NCBI RefSeq assembly: GCF_006228385.1
Contig: NZ_CP039852.1
Coordinates: forward strand, 1,876,001 to 1,940,000
Source: Salinimonas iocasae
GTDB taxonomy: Bacteria; Pseudomonadota; Gammaproteobacteria; Enterobacterales; Alteromonadaceae
Length of the DNA: 64,000 nt
Direction of reading: 5' to 3'
Of the stretch, positions 34,672 to 44,537 are shown in pieces. The notes beneath the pieces were generated by a model. The model had not been told where the DNA came from. It worked only from the letters and a program-made list of their open reading frames with translations, and did no database searches. The translations under genes were made by a program, and so were the position numbers. How positions within the stretch are numbered: the first letter of the stretch is position 1; every line of letters starts with the position of its first letter.

Positions 34672-37600
34672 TTGACGTCGATGATGACCACCTTAGCGAG
34701 CCTGTTACTTACTGTCGGTACCGCAGGAAGCGTTGCCGCACAGCCTGGCGAATTCAAACCTTTGCAGCCTGTCTCAGAAGGTAAACCGACCAGTTTCAAC
34801 CAGGTACGGTCAACCAGCACCGTAGAAAACGCCGGTTCCCGAGTTTATATTGTCCGATTTGACGGTCCCTCGGCTGTGCAATATCACCAGAACATTGTGG
34901 GTGCGCAAAAAAATCAGCTGAGCGCATTAGTCCCTTACACCTCGTCTGAGTCTGTTCATCAAAACCGTAATGTGGTCGAGTACGTTAACACGCTTAAACA
35001 GGAACAAAAGCAGATAATTGATATTATGTACCGCAAGGTGGGTAACTTCAAAGTGCTTAGTCATTATCACTATGCAATAAACGGTATCGCTATAGAAGCC
35101 AGTGATGAACAAGCCCGTATGCTGCGCAATATCGCAGGTATTTCAGAAGTAGAGGCTGATAAAGTTCGCTCGCTTAACACTGATACCGGGCCGCTGCTAA
35201 TCGGGGCAGATAACATATGGGCCGGATCTGCAGGTAATACCTCAGCCACACTGGGTGAAGGTATCACAATAGCGATATTGGATACCGGCATTAACACTGA
35301 CCACCCTTCCTTTGCAGATATTGGCGACGATGATTATAACCATTCCAACCCGTTAGGCTCCGGCAACTATCTGGGCGATTGTGCCAATGGATTTGCGCAG
35401 TTATGTAACGATAAACTTATCGGCGTGTACAGTTATTCTGCAATAACAGAGGTCTATACTGACACCGAGGTCTTTGAAACAGCCCTTCCGGCCAATGGTG
35501 AAGACTACAATGGGCATGGTACACACGTAGCAGCCATTGCTGCAGGTAATATTTTAAGAGATGTTGCTGAAGTATTGCCAGATGCCGGGGAAACACAAAG
35601 CGACGGTATTGAATCGGGCTTTGTCTATGAGCAAATTTCTGGCGTGGCGCCCCATGCCAATGTTGTGTCTTTCCAGGTATGTCTGCCTGGCGAGGATGAT
35701 GATACCTACAATGGCTGTTACGACTCAGTCATTGCAAAAGCTATAGAAGATGCTATCGCCTCTGGCGTGGTGGATGTTATTAACTTTTCAATATCCGGTG
35801 ATGGTGATCCCTGGACCGGTGCAGTCAATGAAGCCTGGCTTGCCGCTCACAGTGCCGGTATTTTCACCTCACATTCGGCCAGTAACTCGGGGCCCGATGA
35901 TTTTACAACAGAAAAGCAATCTCCGTGGATGACCGTTGTCGGTGCTACTACGCACGGGCGTTTGGTCGATTATGAAAAGCAAATTCAGAACTTTTCAGGT
36001 GGAACCATCACCCCGGCGCCGATGACCGGTTCCAGCAATACCGGGCAAATACGCGCACCGGTTATTTACGCCGGCGACGTGCCAAACCCCAATGACCCGG
36101 GTAATGATCCTGCACAATGTCTTCAGCCCTATCCTGATGGTACATTTGATGGCGAGATAGTCGTTTGTGACAGAGGGGATATCGCGCGCATTGATAAAGC
36201 AAAGCATGTCGCGGCCGGTGGTGCAGGCGGATATGTACTGGCGAATGTAGAGGGCGGCGCCACTAATCTTGCGAACGATACTTACGTGATTCCCGGAATC
36301 CATATTGATGCACAGGATGCTGAAAGACTAAAGAGCTGGCTGGCGTCAGGCAGTGGCCATGTTGCAACGATAACGGCTGCTGATGGCGGTATTTCAGTCG
36401 ATCCCGATGCTGCTGATATCGTTGCTGACTTTTCATCTCGCGGTCCAAACTCACTCATCAGCACACTTACGCCTCATTTGACTGCACCGGGTGTTGATAT
36501 CTTTGCTGCGTTTTCTGACGAGCATTATGGGCATGATGTCACAGGCCCTGCTCCGGCTGACTTTGCGTATTTATCGGGTACCTCAATGGCTAGCCCGCAT
36601 GTTGCCGGTTCAGCTGCGCTGATTAAATCCGCACACCCTGAGTGGACACCCGATGAAATTCGCTCCGCCATGATGCTAACCGCGCAGACCGAAGTGCAGA
36701 CTGGTAACAGCGGCCGTGCCGCCAGTTGGTTTGATATGGGTGCCGGCCGTGTTCAGGTAGATGCCGCGATTCAAAGCTCACTCGTTATGAACGAAACCAC
36801 TGCCCGCTACCGCAACGCTGATCCGTCACTGGGTGGTGAACCACGTAGCCTGAACATGCCATCAGTAATAGACAGTGAGTGCTTTAATCGTTGTAGCTGG
36901 CAGCGCACCGTAACAGCAACCCGTGATGGTACCTGGACTGTCCAGGCAAGTAGTGAGGATAGCAGTTTTGATGTATCAGTTTCGCCATCTTCCTTCTCAC
37001 TGGCATCGGGAGAGTCACAAACGCTTACCGTTGAAATGAATACCGAGTCGCTGAGTAATAATCAACGCGGCATTGGTCAGATCTTGCTAACCGGAAACGA
37101 CAATTCCGTCCTTCATATCCCTGTGGTGGCCTTTGCCAGTAACGGCACCATTCCGGATGCAATTGATATCGAAGCACATCGTAACTTTGACAGTTTGCTG
37201 GTTGAAGATGTTTATACAACGGAAATCAGTCAGTTCACGGTTTCTTCCTACGGTTTTACCCCAGCAACAAAAACGGTCGAAACACTTGCCCCGGATTCAG
37301 ATAACAGTGAGTTACTTGACGACACCAGTGATGGTGTGTACTTGTTGCCACTCACACTGACCAGCTCAGATATACGCCTTGTAGCAGAGATTACTGACTC
37401 CAGTGCCGATGACATGGACCTGTTTGTGATACACGATAAAAATCAGAATGGCATACCAGAAGCATCTGAAATTATTGCTGAAAGTACGTCTTTTAATGTG
37501 ACAGAGTATATCAGCCTGGAGCGCCCTGAACCGGGCGATTACTGGGTAGCGGTTCAAAACTGGGCTGGCTCGGGTGCCTCACAGGATGACTTTACACTGT

Positions 37601-39156
37601 TTACCGGCGTACTGGACAGCACGCTTAAAACCAACCTGGTAGTTGAAGGCCCCGATTCTGTAGCAGCTGAAGAAGAATTTGATTTACGACTAACCTGGGC
37701 ACTTCCTGATGCTGTCATTGGTGATCGGTTCTACGGTGCCTTTGCTCTTAGTAGTGATGCCAATGCGATTGGTGATGTAAGTTTTAGTACTGTTGACCTG
37801 GTCAGAGATCGGGATGATGTTTATCTGACATCTGAATCGCCGGCCAGAGTCACTGAAGGCGATATCATTCCCTTTACGGTAAATGTCATTACCAACGATA
37901 CAAACCAGGATCGTAATTATCTGATTGAAGTAACGATGCCTGATTCGCTGGCGCTGGATACCAGCAGTGTTACCGGCGCATCGTCGGTCACTGAAAACCA
38001 GATTGTCTGGGAGGTTTTGCAGACAGCGGTAGAAACACCAGAGCGGCAGGTTGCAGTTACAACCGCCGCCACCGACTTACAATGCCAGGAAAGTGCCGAT
38101 CAAATAACGCCATTCTTTTCCTGGGCCCCTGAGGTGCCGGATGACCAGCAATATAAAACGTTCCGGACGCCTGTATCGTATCTCGGCCAGTCACTGACAC
38201 ATTTGACTGTCACTCAAAACGGTAAAGTAAGTTTTGACCCTACACTTTCCCTGCAGGATATCGAACAGAGCGAAACGGAGACTCTCACTGCTACACGCCA
38301 GATCAGCCCGTTTTATTTACCTTCTGAAGCAGCCAGAAGTATCGCCACTCGCGTGCTTAACAACGAGCAGCGAGCGTCAGTTATCCAATGGCATGATACG
38401 CAATCTGAGCATAAAGTAGCTTTGTTATTGCGACCCGGTGACGATGCGTCGGTACCATCAATGGTTATGGCCTATGACGGCGCGCATTCCCAGGGGCCCG
38501 CTTTTGCGGTGAACAATGGAAAATCGTTGTGGCAGACTTCTGCAGCGTCGGGTATGCAGCGTGAGGCAGTTTGTGTTTATCCACTCGATGCATCAGTTCA
38601 GGTTGTTGCCCAGCTGCAGTTTGAGGCACGGGTAACAGATGCGGCGTCACCCGGTCTATTTGATATTCAGGTGGTATCAGACATTACCAATGTACAGGGT
38701 ACACGCGAAGAACAGGCTGCTCTGTTTACCGGTGTACAGATTGAAGCAATTCCACAGGTGACGATTTCAGGTGGTGATGTTATAGCCATGACTGCAGGTC
38801 AGTCTCGTCAAATCTCCGCTACAGCTAGTGACGCTAATGGAGATAACCTGCAGTTTCAGTGGGCACTGACAGGATCAGCAAATGCAACACTATCAAATGC
38901 TACAACAGATACAGTGACAGTAACCGCTCCGCAGGTTAGCGAACCGACAGATTTGTCACTTCAGGTTACCGTTACAGACAGCTTTGGAAATCAGGCCTCT
39001 GATACAGCAACGATATCGGTTTCTCCGGCTGCCACACAAAATCGCAGCCAGAGTGGTAGTGGCGGTGGCGGTGCCATTCAGAGCTATATTCTTCTGGTAC
39101 TGACCGGCGTTGCAATGATACGTCGCAGGCGTGGAGATACTACCCGTCTGCGCTAA
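34672..39156 (+). CDS. Secreted S8 subtilisin-like protease with GlyGly-CTERM tail
   Basis: A 1494-residue exported serine endopeptidase. It starts at TTG, seven bases after GGAG, with a signal peptide to about residue 25 (VAAQP). An I9-type propeptide (about 55-160) precedes the peptidase domain; the triad is Asp204 (ILDTGIN), His282 (GHGTHVAA) and Ser638 (GTSMASPHVAG). A PA insert (about 440-570) sits between His and Ser. The C-terminal half has beta-sandwich-like regions with Fn3/FN-type features, and residues about 1455-1494 form the GlyGly-CTERM pattern: Ser/Gly-rich GSGGGG, one membrane span and an arginine-rich tail. Such proteins are normally exported by type II secretion and processed by rhombosortase (family knowledge). 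The stop overlaps the converging HMCES/YedK gene by 17 bp. Confidence 0.93.
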   Translation: MTSMMTTLASLLLTVGTAGSVAAQPGEFKPLQPVSEGKPTSFNQVRSTSTVENAGSRVYIVRFDGPSAVQYHQNIVGAQKNQLSALVPYTSSESVHQNRNVVEYVNTLKQEQKQIIDIMYRKVGNFKVLSHYHYAINGIAIEASDEQARMLRNIAGISEVEADKVRSLNTDTGPLLIGADNIWAGSAGNTSATLGEGITIAILDTGINTDHPSFADIGDDDYNHSNPLGSGNYLGDCANGFAQLCNDKLIGVYSYSAITEVYTDTEVFETALPANGEDYNGHGTHVAAIAAGNILRDVAEVLPDAGETQSDGIESGFVYEQISGVAPHANVVSFQVCLPGEDDDTYNGCYDSVIAKAIEDAIASGVVDVINFSISGDGDPWTGAVNEAWLAAHSAGIFTSHSASNSGPDDFTTEKQSPWMTVVGATTHGRLVDYEKQIQNFSGGTITPAPMTGSSNTGQIRAPVIYAGDVPNPNDPGNDPAQCLQPYPDGTFDGEIVVCDRGDIARIDKAKHVAAGGAGGYVLANVEGGATNLANDTYVIPGIHIDAQDAERLKSWLASGSGHVATITAADGGISVDPDAADIVADFSSRGPNSLISTLTPHLTAPGVDIFAAFSDEHYGHDVTGPAPADFAYLSGTSMASPHVAGSAALIKSAHPEWTPDEIRSAMMLTAQTEVQTGNSGRAASWFDMGAGRVQVDAAIQSSLVMNETTARYRNADPSLGGEPRSLNMPSVIDSECFNRCSWQRTVTATRDGTWTVQASSEDSSFDVSVSPSSFSLASGESQTLTVEMNTESLSNNQRGIGQILLTGNDNSVLHIPVVAFASNGTIPDAIDIEAHRNFDSLLVEDVYTTEISQFTVSSYGFTPATKTVETLAPDSDNSELLDDTSDGVYLLPLTLTSSDIRLVAEITDSSADDMDLFVIHDKNQNGIPEASEIIAESTSFNVTEYISLERPEPGDYWVAVQNWAGSGASQDDFTLFTGVLDSTLKTNLVVEGPDSVAAEEEFDLRLTWALPDAVIGDRFYGAFALSSDANAIGDVSFSTVDLVRDRDDVYLTSESPARVTEGDIIPFTVNVITNDTNQDRNYLIEVTMPDSLALDTSSVTGASSVTENQIVWEVLQTAVETPERQVAVTTAATDLQCQESADQITPFFSWAPEVPDDQQYKTFRTPVSYLGQSLTHLTVTQNGKVSFDPTLSLQDIEQSETETLTATRQISPFYLPSEAARSIATRVLNNEQRASVIQWHDTQSEHKVALLLRPGDDASVPSMVMAYDGAHSQGPAFAVNNGKSLWQTSAASGMQREAVCVYPLDASVQVVAQLQFEARVTDAASPGLFDIQVVSDITNVQGTREEQAALFTGVQIEAIPQVTISGGDVIAMTAGQSRQISATASDANGDNLQFQWALTGSANATLSNATTDTVTVTAPQVSEPTDLSLQVTVTDSFGNQASDTATISVSPAATQNRSQSGSGGGGAIQSYILLVLTGVAMIRRRRGDTTRLR

Positions 39157-39853
39157 TGAGTGTACTTTCACCTATTGGCTGGTAGGTGGAAGGTTTATCG
39201 ACAGGTAAAGCACTCATCGACTGACGTATTTTTGGTGTCAGCAAATAATCGAGCGACTCGGGAAATCGGGTCGGATCAAGCCAGTCCTGCACGCTACCGT
39301 CTTTAAGACTAAGCATAAGCGGACTGGCTTTTTTATGAATATGTTGCAATTTATCGTGAGGCGGCAGTGTGACCACTGAGCAGGAAAATTCTGTCTGCGT
39401 CTGACCTGACGCGGTGGTGTATTGCCAGGTACGGTACAAGCCTCCCATCACCAGGGCATCATCATCTTCAACCATCATATCATGGTAATATTTTTTACCG
39501 TCTATAGAGATTGTTTCGCCAAACCCACTCGCTGGTATGACACAACGCTGACTTCTGTAAGACTGGTAACCGGCGCTACCACGTTTATTCAGCTTATCGT
39601 ACCGGGTGTTAAAAGAGGTGTAACGGGAAGGTTTGAATTGGCCATCAGGGGCCGCTTTTTCCAGCAATAACCACCATATAGCATTAATCATTTTTTGTTT
39701 GTCACCGTCAGCCCTAAACACAATCGACACTCTGTCTGTGGCGCGTATGAAACGAGAAAACCGCATGCCGTCTTCCGGCCATAACTGAATATCCAGCTGC
39801 TCGCATAATGCGCGCACGCCGGCTGAGTCTGTCACATTAAGTCTTCCGCACAT
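39140..39853 (-). CDS. yedK: SOS response-associated peptidase / abasic-site processing protein (HMCES/YedK)
   Basis: Binds abasic sites in single-stranded DNA through a covalent bond to Cys2 and so protects replication forks. 237 residues starting MCGRLN, with the catalytic Cys2 after Met removal, a conserved Glu in IPASGFGE (about 110-117), and His in the PHDKLQHIHKKASPLML segment. Length and motifs fit the family. Its 3' end overlaps the converging S8 protease gene by 17 bp, so the two cannot have a terminator between them. It lies 20 bp downstream of rmuC on the same strand. Confidence 0.92.
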   Translation of the reverse strand: MCGRLNVTDSAGVRALCEQLDIQLWPEDGMRFSRFIRATDRVSIVFRADGDKQKMINAIWWLLLEKAAPDGQFKPSRYTSFNTRYDKLNKRGSAGYQSYRSQRCVIPASGFGETISIDGKKYYHDMMVEDDDALVMGGLYRTWQYTTASGQTQTEFSCSVVTLPPHDKLQHIHKKASPLMLSLKDGSVQDWLDPTRFPESLDYLLTPKIRQSMSALPVDKPSTYQPIGESTLISADG

Positions 39854-39873
39854 ACACCAGTGTCTCCTATAGG

Positions 39874-41376
39874 TCAGGGTAACGAGTTTGAGCGGGGTGT
39901 CACTTCTTGCTGCGTATCGCTATCTTCAGTATCAAACGCATCACGGAGCATCTCATCGGGCAATCGTTTACTGGGTTGCACACCCAGCACCCGGAACTGC
40001 TCTACCTGCCTGACAAGATTACCGCGTCCAGTGGATAATTTGCCCAAAGCACCGTCAAAATGCTTCTGTGTAGCCTCCAGAGATTTACCTATTTTATCCA
40101 TATCGGCGACAAACCCTGTGAACTTGTCATACAGTCTGCCAGCCTGAGCCGCGATTTTCTGCGCATTCTGGTTCTGATATTCATACTGCCAAATGTTATT
40201 AATCGTTCGAAGTGCTACGAGCAGGTTGGTCGGGCTAACCAGCATGATATTGTGATTAAGTGCCAGCGTAACCAAATCGGGTTCTTCCTCAATGGCCAGC
40301 AGAAATGCCGGCTCCACGGGAATAAACATCAACACGTAGTCCAGCGTTTTTAATCCGGCCAACTCCTGATAGTCTTTCGCACCCAGACCTTTAATATGCC
40401 CTCTGATTGAGCTGACGTGCTCTTTGATGAGCTGATTGCGCTGGCCTTCATCTTCTGCATTGAAATAGCGCTCATAAGCCGCCAGACTGACTTTCGAATC
40501 TATAATGACATCTTTGTCATTGGGCAAGTGCACAACAACATCCGGTTGTTGCAGTCTGCCGTTATCACTTCGCAGAGACACCTGTGTTTCAAACTCATGA
40601 CCTTCTCGCAGCCCTGACTCCTTCAAAATACGCTCGAGTACCACCTCACCCCAGTTGCCCTGCTTTTTGTTGTCGCCCTTAAGTGCCATAGTCAGCGCCG
40701 ACGCTTCCTCGGTAATGCGCTGATTGAGCTCCTTAAGTGACAATATTTCGGTTTTTAATGACGCACGTTCCTGGCCCTCACGGGTATACTGGTCATTGAT
40801 TTGTCGCTTAAAGTTTTCCAGCTGCTCTTTGAGCGGATTAATCAGCGCATCCATGCCAGACTTATTTGTTTGCGTGAACGACTCGCTTTTCTCAGTAAAG
40901 ATTTTATTAGCCAGATTCTCAAACTGCGTTTGCAATCGCTGTTCGGCAGATTCCAGCATCGCAATCTTCTCATCACTGGACTGCGCACTTTGCTTATAAC
41001 TGGCAGTCTGTGCTTCATGGCGGGCATTAAGATCTGAATAGGTTTTTTGCAGTTCCCGGAACTCTTCTCGCAGGGCGTTATGATCTGACTCAAGACGCGC
41101 TAGTTGCGCTGCTTTTTGTCCGAGCTCTCCAATCTGACTTTGTGCATCAAACACCCTTTCCTGCGAAAGGCTCAGCTCTTCCTGCTTGGCACTAAGCTGT
41201 CGGTTGAAATACAGCTCGGCCTGTTCTGTTTGTTGCTGTAACAGGTGATTTTGTTCGCTCAGCGTATTGCGCTCGTGAGTAAAACGACGCTGACACAGCC
41301 AGTAAGTAAGCAGTGCACCAGCCGCTAATCCTGCCAAAGCGCCACTGCCAATAAGCGTCAATGCTTCTGTATTCAT
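39874..41376 (-). CDS. rmuC: DNA recombination protein RmuC
   Basis: A 500-residue membrane-anchored protein that limits inversion or recombination at short repeats in E. coli. It has one N-terminal membrane span (about 9-28), a long coiled coil (about 35-190), and the RmuC domain from about 195 to 410, with GNWGEVVLERILKESGLREGHEF and DVIIDSKVSLAAYERYF, a PD-(D/E)XK-type nuclease-like site. FIPVEPAFLLAIEEEPDL is another family stretch. Its own start is separated from the fumarase gene by a terminator, so it probably has its own promoter there. Secure. Confidence 0.95.
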   Translation of the reverse strand: MNTEALTLIGSGALAGLAAGALLTYWLCQRRFTHERNTLSEQNHLLQQQTEQAELYFNRQLSAKQEELSLSQERVFDAQSQIGELGQKAAQLARLESDHNALREEFRELQKTYSDLNARHEAQTASYKQSAQSSDEKIAMLESAEQRLQTQFENLANKIFTEKSESFTQTNKSGMDALINPLKEQLENFKRQINDQYTREGQERASLKTEILSLKELNQRITEEASALTMALKGDNKKQGNWGEVVLERILKESGLREGHEFETQVSLRSDNGRLQQPDVVVHLPNDKDVIIDSKVSLAAYERYFNAEDEGQRNQLIKEHVSSIRGHIKGLGAKDYQELAGLKTLDYVLMFIPVEPAFLLAIEEEPDLVTLALNHNIMLVSPTNLLVALRTINNIWQYEYQNQNAQKIAAQAGRLYDKFTGFVADMDKIGKSLEATQKHFDGALGKLSTGRGNLVRQVEQFRVLGVQPSKRLPDEMLRDAFDTEDSDTQQEVTPRSNSLP

Positions 41377-41397
41377 TCATTTATGTCCGATAAAACG

Positions 41398-41426
41398 AAA
41401 AACGGGCACTTATCTCAAGTGCCCGT
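41398..41426 (-). terminator. Rho-independent terminator of the fumarase gene
   Basis: A perfect 10-bp stem (ACGGGCACTT / AAGTGCCCGT) with a 5-base loop, read on the minus strand, followed by a T run. It lies 23 bp past the fumarase stop. Confidence 0.88.
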
Positions 41427-41448
41427 CTTATCCTACACCAGCAAAAGC

Positions 41449-42978
41449 TTATTTAGCCAGTTCGCTGTCCAGTTCTTCAATTTTTGCTTTCCAGATTGCC
41501 GGGCCCGTTTCATGGGCGTTGGCACCGGTACTGTCTACAGCGACTGTTACCGGCATATCTTCTACTTCAAACTCGTAGATTGCTTCCATCCCGAGATCTT
41601 CAAACGCTACGACCCGTGACTTTTTAATCGCCTTAGATACCAGGTATGCAGCGCCGCCCACCGCCATCAGATAGACTGCTTTATGTTTAGCAATTGAATC
41701 CACTGTTGCAGGACCACGTTCCGCTTTACCAATCATGCCGATAAGACCAGTTTGCTCCAGCATCATATCCGTGAATTTATCCATACGGGTTGCCGTTGTC
41801 GGACCGGCCGGACCAACTACCTCTTCGCCCACAGCGTCTACAGGACCAACGTAATAAATAAAGCGATTCGTCAGATCAACGCCCTCTGGCAGCCCTTCAC
41901 CATTTTCAATCATGGTCTGGATACGTTTATGCGCGGCATCACGGCCGGTAAGCATTTTGCCTGACAACAGCACCGTTTCGCCCACTTTCCAGTCAAGAAT
42001 ATCTTCTTTGGTAACCTCATCCAGATTCACGCGGCGTGTATTTTCACCCACCTCCCAGGTAACCTCAGGCCACTCTTCAAGCTTTGGAGCCTTCAGTTCA
42101 GCAGGTCCGCTGCCGTCAAGATGAAAGTGTGCATGTCGCGTCGCCGCGCAGTTGGGGATCATCGCCACGGGCTTTGAGGCGGCGTGGGTGGGCACTGACA
42201 TAATTTTTACATCCACTACCGTAGTCAGACCGCCAAGCCCCTGCGCGCCGATACCCAGGCCATTTACACGCTTAAAAATGTCCAGACGTAATTTTTCTTC
42301 TGTGGTTTCCGGACCTCGTTCCATCAGTTCGTGGATATCAACCGGATCCATCAGACTTTCTTTGGCAAGTACTGCCGCTTTTTCAGCAGTACCGCCAATA
42401 CCTATACCCAGCATTCCCGGTGGGCACCAGCCTGCACCCATCGTTGGCAGCGTTTTAACTACCCATTCAGCAATATCATCGCTGGGATTCAGCATCACCA
42501 TTTTAGATTTGTTTTCAGAGCCGCCGCCCTTGGCAGCAATCATCACTTCAACCTGATCGCCCGGCACCATGTCAATGTGCACGACCGCTGGCGTATTGTC
42601 TTTGGTGTTTTTTCTGGCGCCGGCAGGATCAGCAACGATGGAGGCACGCAGAGGGTTGTCCGAATTTGTGTACGCGCGACGTGTTCCTTCGTTAACCATC
42701 TCCTGAACAGTAAGATCGGTTTTGTCCCAGCTAACGCCCATGCCGATTTTAACAAAACACGTAACGATGCCGGTATCCTGACAGAGTGGACGATGGCCTT
42801 CTGCTGACATTCTGGAGTTAATCAGAATCTGGGCCATGGCATCTTTAGCAGCCTGACTTTCTTCTTTCAGGTATGCTTTTTCAACCGCTTTTACGTAATC
42901 CAGAGGGTGGTAGTAGGAAATAAACTGCAATGCATCTTCAATGCTATCGATAAAATCTTGCTGACGGATAACGGTCAT
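41449..42978 (-). CDS. fumA: Class I fumarate hydratase (iron-sulfur)
   Basis: Interconverts fumarate and malate using a [4Fe-4S] cluster. 509 residues, in the joined alpha-beta form like E. coli FumA/FumB (548). Cys66 in HRPLCQDTG and the IPNCAATRH segment supply cluster ligands. The beta part (from about 320) has LSGKMLTGRDAAHKRI and the YYVGPVDAVGEEVVGPAGPTTATRMD stretch. The oxygen-sensitive class I enzyme would be the aerobic or iron-replete form. Single gene; a terminator follows, and pabB begins 150 bp away on the other strand. Confidence 0.95.
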   Translation of the reverse strand: MTVIRQQDFIDSIEDALQFISYYHPLDYVKAVEKAYLKEESQAAKDAMAQILINSRMSAEGHRPLCQDTGIVTCFVKIGMGVSWDKTDLTVQEMVNEGTRRAYTNSDNPLRASIVADPAGARKNTKDNTPAVVHIDMVPGDQVEVMIAAKGGGSENKSKMVMLNPSDDIAEWVVKTLPTMGAGWCPPGMLGIGIGGTAEKAAVLAKESLMDPVDIHELMERGPETTEEKLRLDIFKRVNGLGIGAQGLGGLTTVVDVKIMSVPTHAASKPVAMIPNCAATRHAHFHLDGSGPAELKAPKLEEWPEVTWEVGENTRRVNLDEVTKEDILDWKVGETVLLSGKMLTGRDAAHKRIQTMIENGEGLPEGVDLTNRFIYYVGPVDAVGEEVVGPAGPTTATRMDKFTDMMLEQTGLIGMIGKAERGPATVDSIAKHKAVYLMAVGGAAYLVSKAIKKSRVVAFEDLGMEAIYEFEVEDMPVTVAVDSTGANAHETGPAIWKAKIEELDSELAK

Positions 42979-43130
42979 GTCGTCCTCTTTAACTCGTCGG
43001 TTCGTGGTGTGTGCTTTTCAAAAATGCGTATACTAGCGTATCTCGTACTGCGGCACCAACAAAACGCAGTACGGTCGTCAATTTTACCACTGGCCGACAA
43101 GGCGTAACGAAAGAGAATCTGATAGCTGTT

Positions 43131-44537
43131 ATGAACGACAAGGTACTGCGAACGCTGCTTATTGAACCGCTTGAATATAGAAAGAACACGCTTTACACAT
43201 TGTTTGCTCAGGTTGAGCAACAACCATATTCAATGTTACTTGATAGCGCAGCTGATACAGACGGTCGCTACCACATTATGGTCTGGTCCCCTCGCTGGAT
43301 AGTCGCGGCAAAAAACAACGAAGTAACCGTTCGCGACTGTAACGCCGGAACCACAACTGTTCACTCCGAAGCGCCACTGGCCTGTGTGGACGCGCTGATG
43401 AATAAGACCATGAGTGAAAATATCGCGTTACCGGGTAATCAGGAATTATACAATACCCTGCCCTTTGTCGTGGGTGCGGCGGGTTTATGCGGTTACGATC
43501 TCGGGCGCTATTATGAATCCTTACCGGAAGAGAACAAAAAACCTTATGTGTGCCCGGATATGGCAGTTGGTATTTTCGAGCAATCTGTTATTGCCGATAC
43601 GCAAACCGGGCAGCTATATCACTGCAGATTCAGCGATATACCGCCCCTGTCTGAGCAACTGTCTTTAGATACCAGCTCGCCTGGCACGACCCGATCTTTC
43701 AGGCTGACCAGTGACTGGGCATCAAACCTTACGCAAGCACAGTACAATGATGCACTGGAAAAAGTTCATGCGTATATCGTGGCCGGAGATTGCTATCAGA
43801 TAAACATGGCCCAGCGGTTTTGTGCGCAGTATACGGGAAGCGAATGGCAGGCGTATGAAGCATTACGGGAAAAGAACAACACACCTTTCTCAGCGTTTAT
43901 ACGTTTACCCGAAAGCTGTGTGATGAGTATTTCGCCCGAGCGATTTTTAAGCGTCAGGGACAATCAGGTACAGACAAAACCTATCAAAGGTACTCGCCCA
44001 CGCTTTGACGACCCAACCGAAGATGCTAACAGCGCAAAGGCTTTACTGAACGCAGAAAAAGATCGTGCTGAAAATCTGATGATTGTGGATCTGCTCAGAA
44101 ACGATCTCAGTAAACACTGTAAAGCGCACAGTGTAAAAGTACCGCACTTATTTGCGCTGGAGTCCTATGCGGCTGTGCACCACCTGGTCAGCACAGTTGA
44201 AGGTACATTAGAAGATGGTGCAACGGCTCTGGACTTACTAGCCGGTGCCTTTCCCGGAGGCTCGATTACCGGAGCACCCAAAATCCGGGCGATGGAAATC
44301 ATTGAAGAACTGGAACCAGACCGCAGGAATATCTACTGTGGCAGTATTATGTACTATGGAATCAAGCGGGATATGGACTCGAGTATCACCATTCGCACAT
44401 TGTTAGCTGAAAACAACCATCTGTATTGCTGGGCAGGCGGTGGCATTGTGCTTGATTCAAATGCGCGGGATGAATATCAGGAAACACTGGATAAAGTGTC
44501 CCGTATACTGCCCGCACTGGAAGCATTTCGTGAATAA
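43131..44537 (+). CDS. pabB: Aminodeoxychorismate synthase component I
   Basis: Makes 4-amino-4-deoxychorismate from chorismate and ammonia for folate synthesis. The longest frame opens at 43011, but PabB proteins begin near the RTLLIEPLEYRKN segment, so I use ATG 43131, giving 468 residues (E. coli 453). The C-terminal chorismate-binding domain carries VAGDCYQINMAQRF, SPERFL, KPIKGTRPR, DLLRNDL, and the PGGSITGAPKIRAMEIIEELE signature with the PIKGT lysine that forms the covalent intermediate. Amidase partner PabA is not in the window. It overlaps nudL by 8 bp. Confidence 0.93.
   Translation: MNDKVLRTLLIEPLEYRKNTLYTLFAQVEQQPYSMLLDSAADTDGRYHIMVWSPRWIVAAKNNEVTVRDCNAGTTTVHSEAPLACVDALMNKTMSENIALPGNQELYNTLPFVVGAAGLCGYDLGRYYESLPEENKKPYVCPDMAVGIFEQSVIADTQTGQLYHCRFSDIPPLSEQLSLDTSSPGTTRSFRLTSDWASNLTQAQYNDALEKVHAYIVAGDCYQINMAQRFCAQYTGSEWQAYEALREKNNTPFSAFIRLPESCVMSISPERFLSVRDNQVQTKPIKGTRPRFDDPTEDANSAKALLNAEKDRAENLMIVDLLRNDLSKHCKAHSVKVPHLFALESYAAVHHLVSTVEGTLEDGATALDLLAGAFPGGSITGAPKIRAMEIIEELEPDRRNIYCGSIMYYGIKRDMDSSITIRTLLAENNHLYCWAGGGIVLDSNARDEYQETLDKVSRILPALEAFRE

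Noticed and set aside
42331..42807. Plus-strand 158-residue frame inside fumA
   Set aside because: Antisense to class I fumarase; no homology recognisable.
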